Shown one piece after another: positions 33,232 to 36,334 of a DNA stretch of 36,334 nucleotides. The DNA is from Azohydromonas aeria (lineage in GTDB: Bacteria > Pseudomonadota > Gammaproteobacteria > Burkholderiales > Burkholderiaceae_C), in contig NZ_VIDQ01000075.1 in NCBI RefSeq assembly GCF_009760915.1, positions 1-36,334 on the forward strand. The letters run 5' to 3'. The stretch's first letter is position 1, and each line of letters starts with the position of its first letter. The notes below the pieces were generated by a model that was not told the origin of the DNA, made no database searches, and was given only the letters and a program-made list of their open reading frames with translations. Made by a program: the position numbers and the translations under genes.

Positions 33232-34416
33232 ATGAAACTCGCGCGCCGGCTCGAGCGCATCGAGCCTTTCTATGTCATGGAATGCGCCAAGGCCGCGGCG
33301 GAGATCGCGCGCGGCCCCCTGTGCGACCCCGCGCAGGGCGGGCGGCCCATGCTCTACCTCAACATCGGCGAGCCCGACTTCACGGCGCCGCCGCGCGTGC
33401 TCGCCGCCGCGCGGGAAACGCTCGACGCCGGCCGCACCCAGTACACGCCCGCGGCCGGGCTGCCGCAGCTGCGCGAGGCCATCTCCGGCTGGTACGCGCA
33501 GCGCTTCGGCCTGGACGTGCCGGCGCGGCGCATCCTGGTCACGGCCGGCGCCTCGGCCGCGCTGCAGCTGCTCACGCAGGTGCTGTTCGAGCCCGGCGAC
33601 GAGGTGCTGCTGTCCGACCCGGGCTACCCGTGCAACCGGCATTTCGTCAGCGCCGCCGGCGCCACGCCGCGGCTGCTGGCGACCACGCCGGAGCACCGCT
33701 TCCAGCTCGACGCGGCCGCGGTGGACGCGGCCTGGACCCCGGCCACGCGCGGCGTGCTGCTGGCCTCGCCGTCGAACCCGACCGGCACCTCGATCGAGCC
33801 CGAGGAGATGCGCCACATCGTGGAAGCCGTGCGCGCGCGCGGCGGCGTGACGATCGTGGACGAGATCTACCTGGGACTCAGCTTCGAGCAGCACTTCGGC
33901 GCCTCGGCGCTGCGCTGGGGCGACGACGTCGTCAGCGTCAACAGTTTTTCGAAGTACTTCTCCATGACGGGCTGGCGCCTGGGCTGGCTCGTGCTGCCGG
34001 ACGCGCTGGTGGCGCCGGTGGAGATGCTGGCGCAGCACCTGTTCATCTGCGCCTCGACGGTGGCGCAGCGCGCGGCGCTGGCCTGCTTCGAGCCGGAGTC
34101 GCTGGCCGAGTACGAGGCGCGGCGCGCGGAGTTCCGGCGCCGGCGCGACTGGCTCGTGCCGGCGCTGGAGGCCCTCGGCTTCAAGGTGCCGGTGCAGCCC
34201 GACGGCGCCTTCTACGTCTGGGCCGACGCCAGCGCGTTCTGCGCCAGCTCCTGGGATTTCGCCTTCGAGCTGATGGAAAAGGCGCAGGTGTGCGTGACGC
34301 CGGGCCGGGACTTCGGCCACGCCGGCACAGAACGCTTCGTGCGCTTCAGCTTCGCCAATGCGCTGCCGCAGCTGCAGGAGGCCGTGGGCCGCCTGCGCCA
34401 GCTGCTGGTGCGCTGA
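33232..34416 (+). CDS. class I/II pyridoxal-phosphate aminotransferase
   Basis: A 394-residue fold type I aminotransferase. Key parts: YLNIGEPDFTAPP, the PLP-phosphate region TAGASAALQLL, SNPTGTSIEPEEM, DEIYLGLSF, and the Schiff-base lysine K241 in SFSKYFSMTGWRLGW. Arg in VRFSFAN binds the substrate carboxylate. The substrate is unclear (aspartate, alanine or another amino acid). The ATG is used; a GTG two codons upstream is possible. It lies between nusB and ybgC and probably shares their transcript. Confidence 0.9.
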   Translation: MKLARRLERIEPFYVMECAKAAAEIARGPLCDPAQGGRPMLYLNIGEPDFTAPPRVLAAARETLDAGRTQYTPAAGLPQLREAISGWYAQRFGLDVPARRILVTAGASAALQLLTQVLFEPGDEVLLSDPGYPCNRHFVSAAGATPRLLATTPEHRFQLDAAAVDAAWTPATRGVLLASPSNPTGTSIEPEEMRHIVEAVRARGGVTIVDEIYLGLSFEQHFGASALRWGDDVVSVNSFSKYFSMTGWRLGWLVLPDALVAPVEMLAQHLFICASTVAQRAALACFEPESLAEYEARRAEFRRRRDWLVPALEALGFKVPVQPDGAFYVWADASAFCASSWDFAFELMEKAQVCVTPGRDFGHAGTERFVRFSFANALPQLQEAVGRLRQLLVR

Positions 34417-34430
34417 GGGAGGCGCCGCGC

Positions 34431-34865
34431 ATGAGCGAGTCAACGCCGGCGGACGTGCGCGCGTTCCGTTTCCCGGTGCGCGTCTATTGGGAGGACACCG
34501 ACGCCGGCGGCGTGGTGTTCTATGCCAACTACCTGAAGTTCTTCGAGCGGGCGCGCACCGAGTGGCTGCGCCGCCTGGGCTTCGGGCAGGAGGCGCTCAA
34601 GAACGAGCAGCGGCTGATGTTCGTGGTCGCGCACACCGAGCTGCACTACCGCGCCCCGGCCCGGCTCGACGACCTGCTGCAGGTCACGGTGAGTCCGGAG
34701 CCGGCCGGCCGGGCGAGCCTGGTGGTGCACCAGCAGGCCTGGCGCGGCGACACGCTGCTGACCGAGGGGCGCATCCGCATCGGCTGCGTCGATGCCGACA
34801 CCTTCCGCCCGCGGCGCATGCCCGACGCACTGATCAACTCCCTACTTTCGAGCCACGCCGGATGA
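34431..34865 (+). CDS. ybgC: acyl-CoA thioesterase YbgC (Tol-Pal associated)
   Basis: A 144-residue hotdog thioesterase of the 4-hydroxybenzoyl-CoA thioesterase type. VYWEDTDAGGVVFYANYLKFFERARTEWL contains the catalytic Asp of the DTDAxG(V)VY motif. It precedes tolQ with an ATGA overlap, the normal first place in a tol-pal operon. It acts on acyl-CoA or acyl-ACP; the link to Tol is unresolved. GGGAGG precedes the ATG. Confidence 0.93.
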   Translation: MSESTPADVRAFRFPVRVYWEDTDAGGVVFYANYLKFFERARTEWLRRLGFGQEALKNEQRLMFVVAHTELHYRAPARLDDLLQVTVSPEPAGRASLVVHQQAWRGDTLLTEGRIRIGCVDADTFRPRRMPDALINSLLSSHAG

Positions 34866-35572
34866 ACCAGCAGGATCTCTCCATCATCAACCTGGTGCTG
34901 CAAGCCAGCCTCATCGTCCAGCTCGTCATTGCCGGCCTGCTGGGCATGTCGCTGGCCAGCTGGACGGTGATCTTCGCCAAGCTCTTCGGCCTGAAGCGGG
35001 TGCGCGGCGCCAACGACAGCTTCGAGCGCGAGTTCTGGTCCGGGCGCAGCCTGCAGGAGCTGCACGAGGCCGCCGGCACCAAGGCCGAATCCGCGCCGAT
35101 GGAGCGCATCTTCGCCAGCGGCATGCGCGAGTTCCTGAAGCTGCGCGAGCGCCGGCTGGATGCCGGCGCGCAGCTCGACGGCGCGCGCCGCGCCATGCGC
35201 GCGAGCTTTCAGCGCGAGCTCGACGTGATCGAGAGCCACCTCAGCTTCCTGGCCACCGTCGGCTCGATCAGCCCGTACGTCGGCCTGTTCGGCACGGTGT
35301 GGGGGATCATGCATGCCTTCGTCGGCCTGTCGAACCTGACGCAGGTGACGCTGGCCACCGTGGCGCCGGGCATCGCCGAGGCGCTGGTGGCCACGGCCAT
35401 CGGCCTCTTCGCCGCCATTCCCGCGGTGATGGCCTACAACCGCTTCGCCCGCGACATCGACCGCCTGGCCATCCAGCTGGAAACTTTCATCGAGGAGTTC
35501 TCGAACATCCTCCAGCGCAACGTCGGCGCGCCGGCCACCGTGACGCCGGTGACCGCGGCGCAGGGACGCTGA
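34862..35572 (+). CDS. tolQ: Tol-Pal system protein TolQ
   Basis: A 236-residue inner-membrane proton-channel subunit of the ExbB/MotA type with three membrane helices: near residues 10-35 (LIVQLVIAGLLGMSLASWTVIF), at ISPYVGLFGTVWGIMHAFVGL, and at IAEALVATAIGLFAAIPAVMAYN. Its cytoplasmic middle is charged. It powers TolA with TolR. It is translationally coupled to ybgC, and tolR follows one base later. Confidence 0.96.
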   Translation: MNQQDLSIINLVLQASLIVQLVIAGLLGMSLASWTVIFAKLFGLKRVRGANDSFEREFWSGRSLQELHEAAGTKAESAPMERIFASGMREFLKLRERRLDAGAQLDGARRAMRASFQRELDVIESHLSFLATVGSISPYVGLFGTVWGIMHAFVGLSNLTQVTLATVAPGIAEALVATAIGLFAAIPAVMAYNRFARDIDRLAIQLETFIEEFSNILQRNVGAPATVTPVTAAQGR

Positions 35573-35573
35573 C

Positions 35574-36011
35574 ATGCCGGGAGTCGCCGCACGCGGCGGC
35601 GGGCGCCGCCGCCGCACCATGAACGAGATCAACATGGTCCCGTTCATCGACGTGATGCTGGTCCTGCTGATCATCTTCATGGTCAGCGCGCCGCTGATCA
35701 CCACCGGCACCGTGGACCTGCCCAGCGTGGGCAAGTCCAGCCAGCGCCCGGACAAGGTGATCGAGGTCATCGTCGGCAAGGACGAGAAGCTGCGTTTGAA
35801 AGTCACCGGCGAGGACGACGAGCGCGCGCTGGCCCTGGGCGACCTGCGCGAGCGCGTGCTCGCGGCGCAGGGCGGCGACGCCAGCGTGCCGGTGGTGATC
35901 TCAGCCGACCGCACGGTGAAGTACGAGAGCGTGGTGCAGGTCATGGACCGGCTGCAGCGCGCCGGCGTGCAGCGCGTGGGACTCTCCGTCAAGCAGGGCG
36001 GCGCGGACTGA
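35574..36011 (+). CDS. tolR: Tol-Pal system protein TolR
   Basis: A 145-residue ExbD-like protein. A basic N-terminus is followed by MNEINMVPFIDVMLVLLIIFMVSAP, in which the Asp of FIDVMLV is the proton-carrying residue. The periplasmic domain ends SVVQVMDRLQRAGVQRVGLS. The order ybgC-tolQ-tolR continues into the start of tolA seven bases later. Confidence 0.96.
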   Translation: MPGVAARGGGRRRRTMNEINMVPFIDVMLVLLIIFMVSAPLITTGTVDLPSVGKSSQRPDKVIEVIVGKDEKLRLKVTGEDDERALALGDLRERVLAAQGGDASVPVVISADRTVKYESVVQVMDRLQRAGVQRVGLSVKQGGAD

Positions 36012-36018
36012 CCGAGCG

Positions 36019-36334
36019 ATGACGCGACCCGCCGGACCTCCCTCCCCTGCCGTGCCGCGCGCGGACACGCCGGATTCCTTGCGTCCGCCCAGCGCCGATC
36101 GCGTCGGCCGCGGCGCGGTGGTGTCCACCGTCGTGCACCTGGGACTCGTCGGCGCGCTGGCGCTGGGCGTGAGCTGGCATGCCGAGGCGCCCACGCCGGT
36201 GAGCGCGGAGCTCAAGCAGCCGTTCATCGTGGACAACCGGCCCGGCGCCAGCGGCTCGATCGGCGCCAGCTTCGCGGCCAAGTCCGCGGCCGACGGCTAC
36301 ACGCTGCTGGTGGCCTCCTCCGACACCCATGCCA
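36019..36334 (+). CDS. TolA N-terminus joined in frame to a Bug/TctC-type receptor (open at edge)
   Basis: An open frame of 105 codons that runs off the window. Residues 1-65 look like TolA: a Pro-rich cytoplasmic start, then VVSTVVHLGLVGALALGV as the single membrane helix and SWHAEAPTPVSAEL. From about residue 66 it reads KQPFIVDNRPGASGSIGASF and KSAADGYTLLVASSDTHA. That is the characteristic NRPGA-GSIG and ADGYTLL region of Bug (tripartite tricarboxylate) solute-binding proteins, not the Ala/Lys-rich helix of TolA. The switch falls at VSAEL, about 36199-36220, a stretch that would fit either protein. It may be a real recombinant, but a misjoined assembly at a contig edge is at least as likely. 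Confidence 0.7.
   Translation, partial: MTRPAGPPSPAVPRADTPDSLRPPSADRVGRGAVVSTVVHLGLVGALALGVSWHAEAPTPVSAELKQPFIVDNRPGASGSIGASFAAKSAADGYTLLVASSDTHA

Overview
The window is GC-rich DNA with tightly packed genes from a betaproteobacterium. Gene content and order point to Burkholderiales, probably Comamonadaceae: an endonuclease-type MutL, a RibB with a decayed RibA half, minor pilins next to the riboflavin operon, Tol-Pal genes, PEP-CTERM proteins and a Bug-type receptor sequence. This placement is an inference from the proteins, not a database match.

Layout. 1-4590: the end of mutL, a polysaccharide deacetylase and acnA, closed by a strong terminator. 4600-8350: a lower-GC, patchy accessory segment. 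It holds a putative toxic-effector/immunity pair, a frameshifted ynfA, a palindrome-bounded repeat, a PaaI-type thioesterase, an AT-rich orphan gene and leuE. 8500-13030: three related PEP-CTERM secreted proteins surrounding an amtB that reads the other way from a clear sigma-54 promoter. 13100-18000: an ArsC/YffB-like protein, two tandem duplicated lipoproteins, a PQQ-type sugar dehydrogenase, an M20-like protein with altered metal ligands, and a universal stress protein with an FNR-type box at -41.5. 18157-19632: a glycosyltransferase behind an operon of three tRNA-Lys genes that has its own promoter and terminator.

19834-23375 (minus strand): tolB-pal-cpoB-tcdA. Divergent from it is a ZTP-type riboswitch leading into glyA and nrdR, followed by four minor pilin genes (fimT/gspH, pilW, pilX, pilV). 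The riboflavin genes ribD-ribE-ribB-ribH and nusB come next. They are interrupted by a small DUF4258/DUF2283 pair whose first member carries an in-frame stop. An aminotransferase and ybgC-tolQ-tolR close the window. The last reading frame begins as TolA and then continues in frame as a Bug/TctC-type solute receptor.

The most notable observations are: the TolA-to-Bug junction at the right edge together with a Tol-Pal cluster split in two; the effector/immunity-like pair at 4.6-5.2 kb; the M20-like protein lacking most metal ligands; the ZTP riboswitch before glyA; the FNR and sigma-54 promoters; and several small broken genes (ynfA, DUF4258). No CRISPR array, prophage, rRNA or complete insertion sequence was seen.
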